The notes beneath the pieces were generated by a model. That model was given only the letters and a program-made list of their open reading frames with translations. It searched no databases and was not told the DNA's origin. Shown piece by piece: positions 33,296-33,319 of a stretch of DNA of 33,319 bases. Origin of the DNA: Allosalinactinospora lopnorensis (lineage in GTDB: Bacteria; Actinomycetota; Actinomycetes; Streptosporangiales; Streptosporangiaceae); contig NZ_LAJC01000069.1 of assembly GCF_000981225.1 (NCBI RefSeq), positions 1 through 33,319 on the forward strand, written 5' to 3'. A program made the position numbers and the translations under genes. The number at the start of each line of letters is the position of its first letter. Within the stretch, counting starts at the first letter, position 1.

Positions 33296-33319
33296 CGTGC
33301 CGTGCGCGGCGCCGCGCAC

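Noticed and set aside
1-33319. CRISPR arrays, tRNA or rRNA genes, insertion sequences and integrase-type attachment sites
   Set aside because: I looked on both strands for regular spaced repeats, cloverleaf-like stems with CCA-type ends and transposase motifs and found none; the Rpn-like protein is the only mobile-element-associated family.

Overview
The window is very GC-rich, with strongly G/C-biased third codon positions, many GTG starts and 4-base start/stop overlaps. Its gene families (LCP protein, PaaX regulator, sucrase/ferredoxin-like protein, Nudix-like protein, Rv3400/Rv3401-like pair) are typical of actinomycetes. It looks like a chromosomal piece of a filamentous actinobacterium, most plausibly Nocardiopsaceae or a relative. 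That placement is inference from gene content only.

Layout, left to right. (1) 1-3.0 kb: an alpha/beta hydrolase-OsmC fusion cut by the window edge and a Stealth-family polysaccharide phosphotransferase, both frameshifted. (2) 3.0-7.7 kb: an AT-richer non-coding stretch, a fossil two-component system collapsed into one short ORF, a three-repeat TTAG array that looks like the lost regulator's binding site, and an intact lipoprotein / membrane-fusion protein / ABC ATPase / MacB-FtsX permease operon. (3) 7.7-12.7 kb: a minus-strand catabolic operon (SDR, amidohydrolase, acyl-CoA ligase, MaoC hydratase) divergent from a PaaX-type regulator. (4) 12.7-14.1 kb: a secreted family-1 pectate lyase with LacI-like and Crp-like sites upstream. 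(5) 14.5-19.2 kb: a complete five-gene branched-chain-amino-acid-type ABC transporter. (6) 19.7-22.4 kb: a frameshifted LytR-CpsA-Psr protein, then a ring-cleaving-dioxygenase-like and carboxylesterase pair resembling the mhqO/mhqD quinone-response pair. (7) 22.4-26.2 kb: a GMC oxidoreductase (frameshifted inside a four-cysteine motif), its Tat-exported partner and a divergent GntR/UTRA regulator. (8) 26.3-30 kb: DUF1989, Nudix-like, sucrase/ferredoxin-like and Rpn-like genes. (9) 30.1-33.3 kb: beta-phosphoglucomutase-type HAD plus GH65 glycosidase/phosphorylase, closed by a strong hairpin.

The most interesting result is a composite control element present twice. It lies between paaX and the SDR operon (11610-11688) and, about 7.7 kb away, upstream of the ABC transporter (19341-19422). 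Each copy has a near-consensus sigma-70 promoter (TTGAC[G/T]-N17-TAA[A/G]TT), a CAAT-N12-ATTG inverted repeat overlapping the -35, and a GTG[A/G]-N6-TCAC box downstream of the predicted start. This ties the enzymes, the transporter and the regulator into one probable regulon for import and CoA-dependent breakdown of an unidentified, probably aromatic or alicyclic, acid.

The window also holds five single-base reading-frame breaks in four genes, all placed in or beside short G or C runs. They could be sequencing errors or real gene decay; raw reads would decide. The two-component fossil needs a deletion of well over 1 kb and is more likely real.
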